The notes: generated by a model from the letters alone, not told the origin. 64,000 nt of DNA from Pseudomonas arsenicoxydans (GCF_900103875.1 NZ_LT629705.1:3791001-3855000), one strand, 5' to 3'; shown: positions 35,348-44,896, numbered from the stretch's first letter. Numbers and translations are program-made.

Positions 35348-36724
35348 ATGTCGGTCCCTCTGCGTGCCGTTCAACTCAACGAAGCAAACGCATTCCTTAA
35401 GAAATATCCTGAGGTTTTGTACGTCGACCTTCTGATTGCGGATATGAACGGTGTGGTGCGCGGCAAGCGCATCGAGCGCACCAGTCTTCATAAGGTTTAC
35501 GAAAAAGGCATCAACCTCCCGGCGTCACTGTTTGCTCTGGACATCAACGGTTCTACGGTGGAAAGCACCGGCCTGGGTCTGGACATCGGCGACTCTGACC
35601 GAATCTGCTTCCCCATCCCCGGTACCCTGAGCATTGAGCCGTGGCAGAAGCGCCCAACCGCTCAGTTGCTGATGACCATGCACGAACTCGAAGGCCAGCC
35701 GTTCTTTGCCGACCCGCGAGAAGTGTTGGCCAATATCGTGCGCAAGTTCGATGACCTGGGCCTGACCATCTGCGCAGCCTTCGAACTCGAGTTCTATCTG
35801 ATCGACCAGGACAACGTGAACGGTCGTCCGCAATCGCCACGTTCGCCGGTATCGGGCAAGCGTCCGGTGTCGACTCAGGTGTATCTGATCGACGACCTCG
35901 ACGAATACGTCGATTGCCTGCAAGACATCCTCGAAGGCGCGAAAGAGCAGGGCATTCCTGCCGACGCCATCGTCAAGGAAAGCGCCCCGGCGCAATTCGA
36001 AGTGAACCTGCATCACGTCAACGACCCGATCAAGGCCTGCGATTACGCGGTGTTGCTCAAGCGTCTGGTGAAGAACATCGCCTACGACCACGAGATGGAC
36101 ACCACGTTTATGGCCAAGCCTTACCCTGGTCAGGCGGGCAACGGTTTGCACGTGCACATTTCGATTCTCGACAAAGAAGGCAACAACATCTTTGCCAGCG
36201 AGGATCCCGAGCAGAACGCCGCGCTGCGACACGCGATCGGCGGTGTGCTCGAGACCCTGCCGGCGCAGATGGCGTTCCTGTGCCCGAACGTCAACTCGTA
36301 CCGTCGTTTCGGCGCACAGTTCTACGTGCCGAACTCGCCAAGCTGGGGCATTGATAACCGTACCGTAGCGGTGCGTGTGCCGACCGGTTCGGCCGATTCG
36401 GTGCGCATTGAGCATCGTGTAGCCGGCGCCGACGCCAACCCGTATCTGCTGATGGCCTCGGTCCTTGCCGGTATTCACCACGGCCTGACCAACCAGATCG
36501 AACCGGGCGCCCCGGTCGAAGGCAACAGCTACGAGCAGAACGAACAGAGCCTGCCGAACAACCTGCGCGATGCGTTGCGCGAGCTGGACGACAGCGAAGT
36601 CATGGCGCGCTACATCGACCCGCTGTACATCGACGTGTTCGTGGCGTGCAAGGAAAGCGAGCTGGCTGAGTTCGAGAACTCCATCTCCGACCTTGAGTAC
36701 AACTGGTACCTGCACACCGTTTGA
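35348..36724 (+). CDS. puuA: Gamma-glutamylpolyamine synthetase (PuuA/SpuB-like, glutamine synthetase family)
   Basis: A 458-residue glutamine-synthetase-fold enzyme that ligates glutamate to putrescine or related amines with ATP. Visible motifs: N-terminal DLLIADMNGVVRGKRI, metal-site FELEFYL (about 142-148), NGLHVHIS (about 265-272), and substrate-loop VPTGSADSVRIEHRVAGADANPYL. The divergent partner is puuD. The REP after it separates it from puuC. The amine range is not readable. Confidence 0.9.
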   Translation: MSVPLRAVQLNEANAFLKKYPEVLYVDLLIADMNGVVRGKRIERTSLHKVYEKGINLPASLFALDINGSTVESTGLGLDIGDSDRICFPIPGTLSIEPWQKRPTAQLLMTMHELEGQPFFADPREVLANIVRKFDDLGLTICAAFELEFYLIDQDNVNGRPQSPRSPVSGKRPVSTQVYLIDDLDEYVDCLQDILEGAKEQGIPADAIVKESAPAQFEVNLHHVNDPIKACDYAVLLKRLVKNIAYDHEMDTTFMAKPYPGQAGNGLHVHISILDKEGNNIFASEDPEQNAALRHAIGGVLETLPAQMAFLCPNVNSYRRFGAQFYVPNSPSWGIDNRTVAVRVPTGSADSVRIEHRVAGADANPYLLMASVLAGIHHGLTNQIEPGAPVEGNSYEQNEQSLPNNLRDALRELDDSEVMARYIDPLYIDVFVACKESELAEFENSISDLEYNWYLHTV

Positions 36725-36777
36725 TGGGCCAAAACCCGGGTGAGGGCGTGTACACAAAACCTGTGTGCACCGCTAAA

Positions 36778-36873
36778 CCCTGTGGGAGCGGGCTTGCCCG
36801 CGATGGCGTCATCACAGTCTCTATTGATGTCGCCTGACCCACCGCTATCGCGGGCAAGCCCGCTCCCACAGGG
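36778..36873. repeat. REP pair between puuA and puuC
   Basis: CCCTGTGGGAGCGGGCTTGC and GCAAGCCCGCTCCCACAGGG are perfect complements, spaced by about 55 bases. Insertion inside the operon may attenuate or stabilise the transcript. Confidence 0.9.
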
Positions 36874-36929
36874 AACTGCGGTGTACTGATGTCCAACAAA
36901 TACCTATTCCCCTGCGTCGAGTCACAACC

Positions 36930-38420
36930 ATGACAAACACTCGCAGCGATTGGGAGCAACGCTTCCAGTCCCTCAACATCGAAGGCCGCGCATTCATCGA
37001 CGGTCAATATTGCCCGGCACTCAGCGGCGACAGCTTTGAATGCATGAGCCCGGTCGACGGTCGCTTCCTGGCCAACGTTGCCAGCACCGACGAAGCCGAC
37101 GCCAATGCCGCTGTCGCCGTTGCACGCCGCACCTTCGAGTCCGGCATCTGGGCCAATCTCGCCCCGGCCGAGCGCAAGCGCATCCTGATTCGTTTCGCCG
37201 ACCTGATCCTGGCCAACCAGGAAGAACTCGCCCTGCTCGAAACCCTCGACATGGGCAAACCGATCAACGACTCGATGAACATCGACATCCCGGCGACCGC
37301 CAACGCGATCCGCTGGAGCGCCGAAGCCATCGACAAGATCTACGACGAAGTCGCCGCCACCCCGCACGACCAACTCGGCCTCATCACCCGCGAACCTGCG
37401 GGCGTCGTCGCCGCCATCGTGCCGTGGAACTTCCCGTTGATCATGGCCAGCTGGAAGTTCGCCCCGGCCTTGGCTGCGGGCAACTCATTCATCCTCAAGC
37501 CGTCGGAAAAGTCGCCACTGACTGCGATCCGCATCGCCCAACTGGCGCTGGATGCCGGCATCCCCAAAGGCGTGTTCAACGTCCTGCCAGGTTACGGTCA
37601 CACCGTCGGCAAGGCGCTGGCGTTGCACATGGACGTCGACGTGCTGGCCTTCACCGGTTCCACCGCGATTGCCAAGCAACTGCTGATCTACGCCGGGCAA
37701 AGCAACATGAAACGCGTTTGGCTCGAAGCAGGGGGGAAGAGTCCAAACGTGGTGTTCGCCGACGCGCCGGATTTGCGCGCGGCAGCACAAGCGGCGGCCG
37801 GCGCCATCGCCTTCAACCAGGGCGAAGTCTGCACCGCCGGTTCGCGCTTGCTGGTCGAGCGTTCGATTCGCGAGCAGTTCATTCCGCTGCTGGTGGAAGC
37901 CTTGCAAGCGTGGAAACCGGGGCATGCGCTGGACCCGGAAACCACCGTCGGCGCCGTCGTCGATCAACGTCAACTGGACAACGTCTTGCGCTACATCCAG
38001 GTCGGTAAAGACCAGGGCGCGCAACTGATCGCGGGCGGCAGCCGCACCCTCGAAAGCACCGGTGGCCTGTACGTGGAACCTGCGATTTTCGACGGCGTGA
38101 CCAACGCCATGACCATCGCCCGGGAAGAAATCTTCGGCCCGGTGCTGTCGCTGATCACCTTCGACACCGCTGAAGAAGCGCTGGCGATTGCCAACGACAG
38201 CATCTTCGGCCTGGCCGCCGGCGTCTGGACCAGCAACCTGAGCAAGGCCCACACCTTCGCTCGCGGCTTGCGCGCCGGCAGCGTCTGGGTCAACCAGTAC
38301 GACGGCGGCGACATGACCGCGCCGTTCGGTGGCTACAAGCAGTCGGGTAACGGTCGGGACAAATCGCTGCATGCGTTCGACAAATACACCGAACTCAAAG
38401 CGACCTGGATCAAGCTCTAA
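36930..38420 (+). CDS. puuC: Gamma-glutamyl-aminobutyraldehyde dehydrogenase (PuuC/KauB-like)
   Basis: A 496-residue NAD(P)-dependent aldehyde dehydrogenase. Oxyanion WNFP (166-169), cofactor loop FTGSTAIA (241-248), general base E266 in LEAGGKSPN, and catalytic C301 in NQGEVCTAGSR. It oxidises the aldehyde made by PuuB, or free aminobutyraldehyde in KauB-like enzymes. Adjacent to puuB in the same direction, 57 bases apart. Confidence 0.9.
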   Translation: MTNTRSDWEQRFQSLNIEGRAFIDGQYCPALSGDSFECMSPVDGRFLANVASTDEADANAAVAVARRTFESGIWANLAPAERKRILIRFADLILANQEELALLETLDMGKPINDSMNIDIPATANAIRWSAEAIDKIYDEVAATPHDQLGLITREPAGVVAAIVPWNFPLIMASWKFAPALAAGNSFILKPSEKSPLTAIRIAQLALDAGIPKGVFNVLPGYGHTVGKALALHMDVDVLAFTGSTAIAKQLLIYAGQSNMKRVWLEAGGKSPNVVFADAPDLRAAAQAAAGAIAFNQGEVCTAGSRLLVERSIREQFIPLLVEALQAWKPGHALDPETTVGAVVDQRQLDNVLRYIQVGKDQGAQLIAGGSRTLESTGGLYVEPAIFDGVTNAMTIAREEIFGPVLSLITFDTAEEALAIANDSIFGLAAGVWTSNLSKAHTFARGLRAGSVWVNQYDGGDMTAPFGGYKQSGNGRDKSLHAFDKYTELKATWIKL

Positions 38421-38477
38421 TACCTATAAAAAAAGCGACGGTCGCCGGCACGCTGCCGGTGGCCATCGGAGAAACGT

Positions 38478-39764
38478 ATGAAACACACCACACATGTAAA
38501 CAGCTACTACGCCGCCACCCGTAACTTCACCGGCGAATTCCCGGTGCTTGAAGAGCTGGTGGAATGCGACGTCTGCGTGATCGGCGCCGGCTACACCGGC
38601 TTGTCCTCGGCCCTGTTCCTGGCGGAAGCGGGCTACAGCGTGACCGTCCTCGAAGCCGCCAAAGTCGGCTTCGGCGCCAGTGGTCGCAACGGCGGCCAAC
38701 TGGTCAACTCCTACAGCCGTGACGTCGATGTGATCGAAGAGCGCTACGGCGACAAGACCGCCGAAGTCCTCGGCAGCATGATCTTCGAAGGCGCCGACAT
38801 CATCCGTCAGCGCATACAGCACTACGACATCCAGTGCGACTACAAGCCGGGCGGCATCTTCGCCGCGATGAACAAGAAGCAACTCAAAGGCCTGGCCGAG
38901 CAGAAGAAGAGCTGGGAGCGCTACGGCAACAAGAACCTGAAAATGCTCGACACCGCCGACATCAAGCGTGAAGTCAGTTCCGACGCCTACGTCGGCGGCC
39001 TGCTCGACATGCAGGGCGGCCACATCCACCCGCTGAACCTGGCCCTCGGCGAAGCCTCGGCCATCATCGGCCTGGGCGGCAAGATCTACGAACAATCGGC
39101 GGCGGTGGAAATCACCTACGGCGAACCGATCACCGTGCGCACCGCCAAAGGCGTGGTCCGCGCCAAATACCTGCTGATCGCCGGTAATGCCTACCTGCCG
39201 CAGGGCCTCGACAATCGCGTAACCAGCAAAAGCATGCCGTGCGGTTCGCAAATCGTCGTCACCGAACCGTTGTCCGAAAAGGTTGCGCGCAGCCTGATCA
39301 AAAACAACTACTGCGTCGAAGACTGCAACTACCTGCTCGACTACTATCGCCTCACCGCCGACAACCGCCTGCTGTACGGCGGCGGCGTGGTCTACGGCGC
39401 GCGGGAACCGGACGACATCGAACAACTGATCCGCCCGAAAATCCTCAAGACCTTCCCGCAACTGAAGGACGTGAAGATCGACTACCGCTGGACCGGCAAC
39501 TTCCTGCTGACCATGTCGCGCATGCCGCAATTCGGCCGCATCGAGAAAAACGCCTACTACATGCAAGGCTACAGCGGCCACGGCGTCACCTGCTCGCACC
39601 TGGCCGGCAAACTGATCTCGGAAATGATCCGCGGCGACGCTGAACGCTTCGATGCTTTCGCATCGTTGCCGCACATGCCAATGCTCGGCGGCCGCACCTT
39701 CCAGGCCCCGCTCACCGCCATGGGCGCCGCGTACTACGCGCTGCGCGATCGCTTCGGTATCTAA
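38478..39764 (+). CDS. puuB: Gamma-glutamylputrescine oxidase (PuuB/PauB-like FAD oxidoreductase)
   Basis: A 428-residue D-amino-acid-oxidase-type flavoprotein. FAD motif CVIGAGYTGLSSALFLAEAGY begins near residue 33 with G36-x-G38-x2-G41. The C-terminus has VTCSHLAGKLISEMIRGDAERF, typical of the family. It oxidises gamma-glutamyl-putrescine to the aldehyde, releasing ammonia and peroxide. Preceded by GGAGAAACGT. Last enzyme gene of the puu set here. Confidence 0.9.
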   Translation: MKHTTHVNSYYAATRNFTGEFPVLEELVECDVCVIGAGYTGLSSALFLAEAGYSVTVLEAAKVGFGASGRNGGQLVNSYSRDVDVIEERYGDKTAEVLGSMIFEGADIIRQRIQHYDIQCDYKPGGIFAAMNKKQLKGLAEQKKSWERYGNKNLKMLDTADIKREVSSDAYVGGLLDMQGGHIHPLNLALGEASAIIGLGGKIYEQSAAVEITYGEPITVRTAKGVVRAKYLLIAGNAYLPQGLDNRVTSKSMPCGSQIVVTEPLSEKVARSLIKNNYCVEDCNYLLDYYRLTADNRLLYGGGVVYGAREPDDIEQLIRPKILKTFPQLKDVKIDYRWTGNFLLTMSRMPQFGRIEKNAYYMQGYSGHGVTCSHLAGKLISEMIRGDAERFDAFASLPHMPMLGGRTFQAPLTAMGAAYYALRDRFGI

Positions 39765-39778
39765 CCCAACGCAGAAAC

Positions 39779-39870
39779 CTGTGGGAGCGGGCTTGCCCGC
39801 GATAAGGCCCGATCAGTCGCCATCAATGTCGCCTGACACACCGCCATCGCGGGCAAGCCCGCTCCCACAA
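39779..39870. repeat. REP pair after puuB
   Basis: CTGTGGGAGCGGGCTTGCCC and its facing complement GGGCAAGCCCGCTCCCACA. A solitary half copy follows at 39913. Confidence 0.9.
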
Positions 39871-39912
39871 GTGGGATCCAGTCGATCACAGATCTTGCGG
39901 TCGCCACCAGAA

Positions 39913-39940
39913 CCCTGTGGGAGCGGGCTTGCCCGCGATG
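39913..39940. repeat. Solitary half REP
   Basis: CCCTGTGGGAGCGGGCTTGC and then CCGCGATG, with no facing partner. It is one of the last REP-type sequences before the insertion-sequence-rich region. Confidence 0.8.
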
Positions 39941-40159
39941 AGGCCCGACCAGCCACCATCAACCCCACCCAAACACCCTGATTTCAGGCCCAAACAACCT
40001 TTTCACCCACCCATTCATCGAACCTGCTGAGCAACACCACCAAACGTGATTTAATACCCGCCTTTCACATTTCCGGGACAGGGAAGCGGTACTTTCGCGG
40101 CCAAAAGTCGCCCGCCATCCACCCCCATAACCCTTAAGTATTCTTCGCATAAGGCTGTC

Positions 40160-40708
40160 ATGGACACGGGCTCAAGACTCAAATTAGTACGCGAAAGCTA
40201 CAAACTGTCCCAGCGCGAGCTGGCCCGGCGTAGCGGCGTCACCAATGCCACCATCTCCCTGATCGAACAGAATCGCGTCAGTCCCTCCGTCAGCTCCCTG
40301 AAAAAACTGCTCGAAGGCATTCCCATGTCTTTGGCGGACTTCTTCACCTTCGACCAACCGCCCCGCGAGCACCAATACGTATTCCGCGCCAATGAACAGC
40401 CGGATCTTGGGCGTCATGGCCTGCGGTTGCTGCTGATTGGCGCTTCGGTGCCGAGTCGGCAGATGCGGCTGTTGCGCGAGCAGTACGCGCCTGGGGCGAG
40501 TTCGGGGGAAGAGCCGATAGTGCATTCGGAAGGGGAGGAGTGTGGGCTGGTTACGCGGGGGACGGTTGAGTTGACGGTTGATGGGCAGATTAGTGTGCTG
40601 AATGCTGGGGATGGGTATTACTTTCCGACGACGCTGCCGCACAAGTTTCGCAATATTGGCCAGGATGAAGCTGAAATCATCAGCGCAAACACGCCAGCCA
40701 ACTTCTAA
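40160..40708 (+). CDS. puuR: XRE-cupin transcriptional regulator (PuuR-like)
   Basis: A 182-residue regulator. N-terminal XRE helix-turn-helix (about 5-60; LSQRELARRSGVTNATISLIEQNR) and C-terminal cupin (about 105-178; SEGEECGLVTRGTVEL, then GDGYYFPTTLPHKFRN). The architecture is that of PuuR, which represses puu genes and is relieved by putrescine. Its place after puuB supports this. Confidence 0.88.
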   Translation: MDTGSRLKLVRESYKLSQRELARRSGVTNATISLIEQNRVSPSVSSLKKLLEGIPMSLADFFTFDQPPREHQYVFRANEQPDLGRHGLRLLLIGASVPSRQMRLLREQYAPGASSGEEPIVHSEGEECGLVTRGTVELTVDGQISVLNAGDGYYFPTTLPHKFRNIGQDEAEIISANTPANF

Positions 40709-40730
40709 CCTCCATACGGACGCAACCCTG

Positions 40731-40758
40731 TAGCAGCTGCCGAAGGCTGCGTCCGCAT
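40731..40758. repeat. Half REP-like sequence (TGTAGCAGCTGCCGAAGGC type)
   Basis: CTGTAGCAGCTGCCGAAGGC followed by TGCGTCCG is another dispersed Pseudomonas word. It is the last such repeat seen in the window, 93 bases before the Nudix gene. Confidence 0.55.
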
Positions 40759-40823
40759 CCAAGACCCAAGCTGAATGGAAGCAGCTGTTTCAGCGTTTAT
40801 CTAAAGTAAATGGACTTCACCTC

Positions 40824-41270
40824 ATGACCCCACCCCGCATCCGCCCCCTCGCACTCTGCATCTTCCATCACGATGGCAAGATACTGGTTAACGAAGCGCA
40901 CGACCCCATTACCGGAAAGCCATTCTTCCGCCCAATCGGTGGCGGAATCGAATTTGGCGAAACCAGTGCCCAAGCCGTAATACGTGAAGTCGATGAAGAA
41001 CTCGGTTTGTCCGTCACCGATGTTCGCTTGCTCGGTACGCTTGAAAGCCTCTTTACGTACGCCGGCAAGCCAGGGCATGAAATTGTGCAGGTCTACGATG
41101 CGAAATTCGTGGATGCCAGCGTCTATGGACGGCCCCACTTGAGCGCTCAAGAAAGCGATGGAGCTGCCTTTATTGCTCGATGGCTACAGCTCGACAGTAT
41201 TACTGGCGATACGCCGCTGGTTCCTGCCGGGTTGTACGAGCTACTAAAGAAGGTTGCACTGCTGGGCTGA
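40824..41270 (+). CDS. Nudix hydrolase
   Basis: A 148-residue Nudix protein. The box is complete: G40 to G61 reading GGIEFGETSAQAVIREVDEELG, with metal-binding Glu in REVDEE. It hydrolyses a nucleoside diphosphate linked to X; the substrate is unknown. The gene is more AT-rich than its left neighbours and a perfect 23-bp-stem hairpin follows. Confidence 0.88.
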   Translation: MTPPRIRPLALCIFHHDGKILVNEAHDPITGKPFFRPIGGGIEFGETSAQAVIREVDEELGLSVTDVRLLGTLESLFTYAGKPGHEIVQVYDAKFVDASVYGRPHLSAQESDGAAFIARWLQLDSITGDTPLVPAGLYELLKKVALLG

Positions 41271-41289
41271 GATTCGGTCATTAGAGATG

Positions 41290-41340
41290 AAAAAAGGGAG
41301 GCAGATCTATTTTAAATAAATAGATCTGCCTCCCTTTTTT
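41290..41340. terminator. Perfect 23-bp-stem hairpin with A/T flanks (bidirectional terminator-like)
   Basis: Two perfectly complementary 23-base arms (AAAAAAGGGAGGCAGATCTA through TTT and its complement) flank a TAAAT loop. T6 ends the plus strand arm and A6 begins it, so it can stop transcription in both directions. Its right arm recurs, split, at 41964 and 43501 around the IS4-type element. Confidence 0.8.
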
Positions 41341-41466
41341 CTAATATGAATGCTGGCTGCCAATAGGGCGGCGCTTGTAGCGACGATAGGGCACTCGTGC
41401 AGTACGCCCCGGACAAAACAGGCATCTGGATTCCAGGGCTGCTACCCAAATTATGGAGAGGTAAAG

Positions 41467-41889
41467 ATGACTGGACAGGTCTTGAAGTCGAAATTGGTAA
41501 ATTTTCTGGTCGCCGATGCTGAGGTGAATTACGCCAACGTGGACGATTTATATTACGTGGCTGAAGCTGGCGATGTTGACGCGTTGGGCGATGTGCTAGA
41601 GGCTTTCAAGGAGGCATACGGAGGACTTTGGGTTGGTGGAAAGATGGTGCTGACCCAAACAATGGTTCATCTGAGTGCCAATGCCATGAACCGCGTCGTT
41701 CAGGACGGTACGCTGGATATTGAACTCCCACTGGCATTGATCCGAAAGGTCACGATTGAAGGTGGGTTCATGACGAAGATCATTCGTCTTGATACCGGCG
41801 CTGGCAGCGTTAAGTTCAGGTGTTTTGGTGCGAAAGATGTCGCTGCGATGATAGAGAATTCAATTCTCTCGCGAGCTAGACAGGCCTGA
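41467..41889 (+). CDS. Hypothetical protein, 140 aa
   Basis: Unrecognised. Short acidic helical N-terminal region (DDLYYVAEAGDVDALGDVLEAFKEAYGG) followed by a beta-rich part (LIRKVTIEGGFMTKIIRLDTGAGSVKFRCFG) resembling a GRAM/PH-type barrel, and a short C-terminal helix. This fold guess is weak. GGAGAGG lies 7 bases before the ATG. It stands alone between two terminator-like arms. Confidence 0.6.
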   Translation: MTGQVLKSKLVNFLVADAEVNYANVDDLYYVAEAGDVDALGDVLEAFKEAYGGLWVGGKMVLTQTMVHLSANAMNRVVQDGTLDIELPLALIRKVTIEGGFMTKIIRLDTGAGSVKFRCFGAKDVAAMIENSILSRARQA

Positions 41890-41985
41890 ACAAAACAAAA
41901 AAACGGCAACTCGGTGCGGGTTTTTCTACAGAGAAAAGGTGGCTGGAAAAGGTGGTAGAGCTGTTTAAATAAATAGATCTGTCAC

Positions 41986-43498
41986 GAATGGCACTTACTT
42001 AACATGTTTTGCGTGCCCATTTTTCCTGACATCTGCCCTTGCTGACCGACGTGGTTTGGTCAGCAAGGGGTAGGCTTGAGGTCTTCGTTTTATGGCTCGC
42101 GGCTCGATACGACCAGGCCGGTTTCCAACGCGCCTTTGAGCGATCAGCGTCAATAAATTTGAAAGGCCATTCTCTTCTTCAGGGCTGCCATATTGTCGCA
42201 GCGCCAGCCATAGCTGAAGGCTGTGTTTGAAGCTCAGTTCGCGAGGTAAACAGTCAGCTAACAGAGCCGATTGTGCCATCAGCATTCGGATCATATTGTG
42301 AGCTAACAGATAGACCCATAACTCCTTTACTGCCATGCCTGGGGTTTTGCAGCTCAACTTTCCAAGTCCCAGCGTAGCTTTGAGATTTCGCAAATCCAGC
42401 TCGACATGCCATCGCCCCTTGTACAAAGATTTGAGGGCTGTTTTGGGTGTCTGCCTCGGGCAATGCAACGTGGTCACCAATGTCTTTCCGCCAGCCTTCA
42501 GCTCCCGCACTGTCAGTCTTTCAGGCGCCTGTTCGTAATGCGCCTGACTCATCCAGGGTGGCCTTCTTTCGGGCTTTTTCAACTCGATCAAATGATCTTC
42601 CGAACCGAGACTCTGCCCCAAGCGAAAGTCCGTACTGCGCCGTCGAGCGCCATATTGTTCGAACACGCCATCGATACCTCTTCGTTGCAACTCGCACAGA
42701 AGGAAGTAGGTTGCGTAGTAAGCATCGCCCAACAAAATGTCGCCTGTTTTCAACGTGTCGAGCATTGATCTGAGCAGCGTCTGTTCATCGCCGCCCTTGC
42801 CTCGGAAACGTCCAAGGGCGGCATCTAAAACGGCGCCACTGGAGAGGCAAACGATGCCGACCACTCGACACAGCGGAAAACCAACCCCCACATTCTGACT
42901 GCGTGACTGCGGATAGGCACCCTGATTGGCCGCTGTGTCGGGCATGCTGACCGTCGTGCCATCCACCAGCCGCACAGGCCGTCCCATCCAGCGCCACGAC
43001 GAGGGTGCGTTGTCACTTATCGAAGCACCTGTGTGCCTGACCAGCGTGGAAACCATTTCCACAGGCAGGCGTTTTCTGGCTTTGCAGTAGGCGCCCGTGC
43101 GAGTGCTGTTGGGCTTCATGCCGCCACAAAACCGCTTGATGGACAAGTCGTTGACGGCGTTCTGGCAGGAACGGTCGGCACTCATCGCTTGAGCCAGAAA
43201 CATGGACAGCGTTTCAGTCGGCGGAAACAGGCGCTCCCGATACTCCGGCAGTGCAGACTCGACGCGCTGTAACAGTTCGGGCGCAGTGAGCAGATTGAAA
43301 AACGCATAGGCATCGCAGTCCGAAGCGTGTCGATGAAAACGTTGCTGTTGATGCTGGAGAATTTGACGTCTACGATTCATTGGGGCTGTGTCCTTGGTTC
43401 GTCGGGGTGTGTTCGCAACTATCACCGTAGACCAAGACCAGCCCTTCTTCATTTTTTGCTTTCAGCTCAAGTGGTTAGCTACTAAGGAAGTGCCATTC
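41986..43498 (-). mobile_element. IS4-family insertion sequence, complete
   Basis: Terminal inverted repeats GAATGGCACTTACTTA (left) and TAAGGAAGTGCCATTC (right) match at 15 of 16 positions. Beyond them, ATCTGTC occurs on both sides (41977-41983 and 43501-43507), a likely 7-base duplication if the real ends include two more bases. It interrupts a terminator-like arm. Confidence 0.85.
41995..43380 (-). CDS. IS4-family transposase
   Basis: A 461-residue DDE transposase. D in VRLVDGTTVSMPD (first Asp), D in GDILLGDAYYATYF (second Asp), and the YREK-like third segment YKGRWHVELDLRNLKATLGL carrying the catalytic Glu. The order and length fit the IS4 family. Start at MNRRRQIL; the in-frame upstream part is outside the coding style. 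Confidence 0.92.
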   Translation of the reverse strand: MNRRRQILQHQQQRFHRHASDCDAYAFFNLLTAPELLQRVESALPEYRERLFPPTETLSMFLAQAMSADRSCQNAVNDLSIKRFCGGMKPNSTRTGAYCKARKRLPVEMVSTLVRHTGASISDNAPSSWRWMGRPVRLVDGTTVSMPDTAANQGAYPQSRSQNVGVGFPLCRVVGIVCLSSGAVLDAALGRFRGKGGDEQTLLRSMLDTLKTGDILLGDAYYATYFLLCELQRRGIDGVFEQYGARRRSTDFRLGQSLGSEDHLIELKKPERRPPWMSQAHYEQAPERLTVRELKAGGKTLVTTLHCPRQTPKTALKSLYKGRWHVELDLRNLKATLGLGKLSCKTPGMAVKELWVYLLAHNMIRMLMAQSALLADCLPRELSFKHSLQLWLALRQYGSPEEENGLSNLLTLIAQRRVGNRPGRIEPRAIKRRPQAYPLLTKPRRSARADVRKNGHAKHVK

Positions 43499-43537
43499 AA
43501 ATCTGTCCCCTTTTTTGGTCTTTCTCATTGCAGCCCT

Positions 43538-44743
43538 TCAATCAGGATTCATATCCGTTGTAGCGCTCAAATTGGAAGCTCCTAGGAAGTAAAACATTCC
43601 ACCTGCAACAATGAAGAGCGCAAGCATGTAGAAGATGTAGTGGGGAGGCTGAGTCGCCAATACGATTCCGCAAAGCACCGGCCCCAGCGCCGCGCCGAGG
43701 TTGGACAGGTTTTGTGCTCCGTAATACATGCCGCGCAGGTTGTCCGGAGCGATTTTGTCGATGAACATGTACTCGGCGGGGAATACGATGATCTCGCCGA
43801 CCGTAAAAATGGCTATGGAAATGACCCAGAGCAGGATAGAGGTCGACAGGGCAAAACCCGCCAACCCCATCATGAACATACTCAGTCCCGCGACCAGCCA
43901 CAGATTCAGATGCCTGTGAGAGATCTTCCTGCCTATGGAGTATTGCAAACTGATCACCATCAGCGCATTGGTCGCCACAACTGTACTGATGATCTGGTAG
44001 GTGGATTCTGGTGTAGTAGTGACCACCAGATACTGGGAGAGATAAGCGGTGAACTGGCCAAAAACCACCGCACTGAGCAGCCCACCAAGGGTGAAACACA
44101 CCAACCGATAATCCTGGAGTAACAGTTTTCCCACGGACAGAAACGGTACTGGTTTCTGAGCTGAATCGGTGGCGTTCAGGTCTCTATTGGCCCAAACGAA
44201 ATAGATGAAGAAGAATCCTGCTCCAAGCCCGGCTGATAACAGGAATGGCAAGCTGATATCCAGTTTGGCCATGCCAGCGCCAAGAAACGGGCCGACGGCA
44301 TACCCGATGTTGGTCAGCGTATATTTGATCGAGAAAACTTCGCTGCGATCAGTGACGGGAAGCAGGCTGCCAAATCCTGATTTAACCGCGATATCAATGA
44401 CCGCATAAGCCAGGTTGATCAGTACCAGGCAGCTGTAGAACAGCCAAAGTTCGCGAGCCAGAAACGTCCCGAGAAACCCCAGCGTGAACACGCCACTGAA
44501 GGCCAGGATCAGCCGGTAACTGGACATCTTGTCGACCAGAAAACCACCGTAAAGACTCAATAACGACCCAATGATCAGTGTGCTGCCTATAACCAGGCCG
44601 ATATCGGCGACGCTTAAGCTGAAACTGCCGGAAAGGTAAATGACCAGATAGGGCAGGGTGATTGCTCGCGCCAGGGTCAATATCAGGGACGCCGATAGCA
44701 GCAAATTTATTGTTGTCGGATAGTTTTTTAGCGTGGTCAGCAT
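43538..44743 (-). CDS. MFS transporter (drug-efflux type)
   Basis: A 401-residue inner-membrane transporter with about 12 hydrophobic helices in two halves. GGFLVDKMSSYRLI after helix 2 is the usual MFS loop motif, and VSIAIFTVGEIIVFPAEYMFIDKIAPDNLRGMYYG matches the YdeE/MdtH-like subgroup. The substrate is unknown. Divergent from a LysR regulator across 153 bases, the classic layout for a regulated exporter. Its stop is 40 bases from the IS4-type element. Confidence 0.88.
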   Translation of the reverse strand: MLTTLKNYPTTINLLLSASLILTLARAITLPYLVIYLSGSFSLSVADIGLVIGSTLIIGSLLSLYGGFLVDKMSSYRLILAFSGVFTLGFLGTFLARELWLFYSCLVLINLAYAVIDIAVKSGFGSLLPVTDRSEVFSIKYTLTNIGYAVGPFLGAGMAKLDISLPFLLSAGLGAGFFFIYFVWANRDLNATDSAQKPVPFLSVGKLLLQDYRLVCFTLGGLLSAVVFGQFTAYLSQYLVVTTTPESTYQIISTVVATNALMVISLQYSIGRKISHRHLNLWLVAGLSMFMMGLAGFALSTSILLWVISIAIFTVGEIIVFPAEYMFIDKIAPDNLRGMYYGAQNLSNLGAALGPVLCGIVLATQPPHYIFYMLALFIVAGGMFYFLGASNLSATTDMNPD

Positions 44744-44896
44744 CCTTGCCTCATCGTTCAGCAGGTTGTTTTGATAGTGTTTGTCAGTCGCAAAGTGTTG
44801 ATTGATGCGCGAATCAAGCTTACTGGGGAATTATGTTCTGATTTATGATGTTTTTTATCAGATCGACAGAACTCAATTCATGAATGCGGGGCGTCC

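Larger units (their letters stand above)
39765..40159. other. Intergenic region with REP pair and half REP
   Basis: A 395-base gap between puuB and puuR. It holds a REP pair at 39779-39870 and a half REP at 39913-39940. No gene is seen. AT-rich CCTTAAGTATTCTTCGCAT just before puuR could contain its promoter. Confidence 0.6.

Noticed and set aside
38420-38477. Hairpin-like GCCGGCACGCTGCCGGTGGC between puuC and puuB as a terminator
   Set aside because: The A-run is before the stem on the plus strand and no T-run follows it. It would not stop transcription into puuB; the genes are likely co-transcribed.
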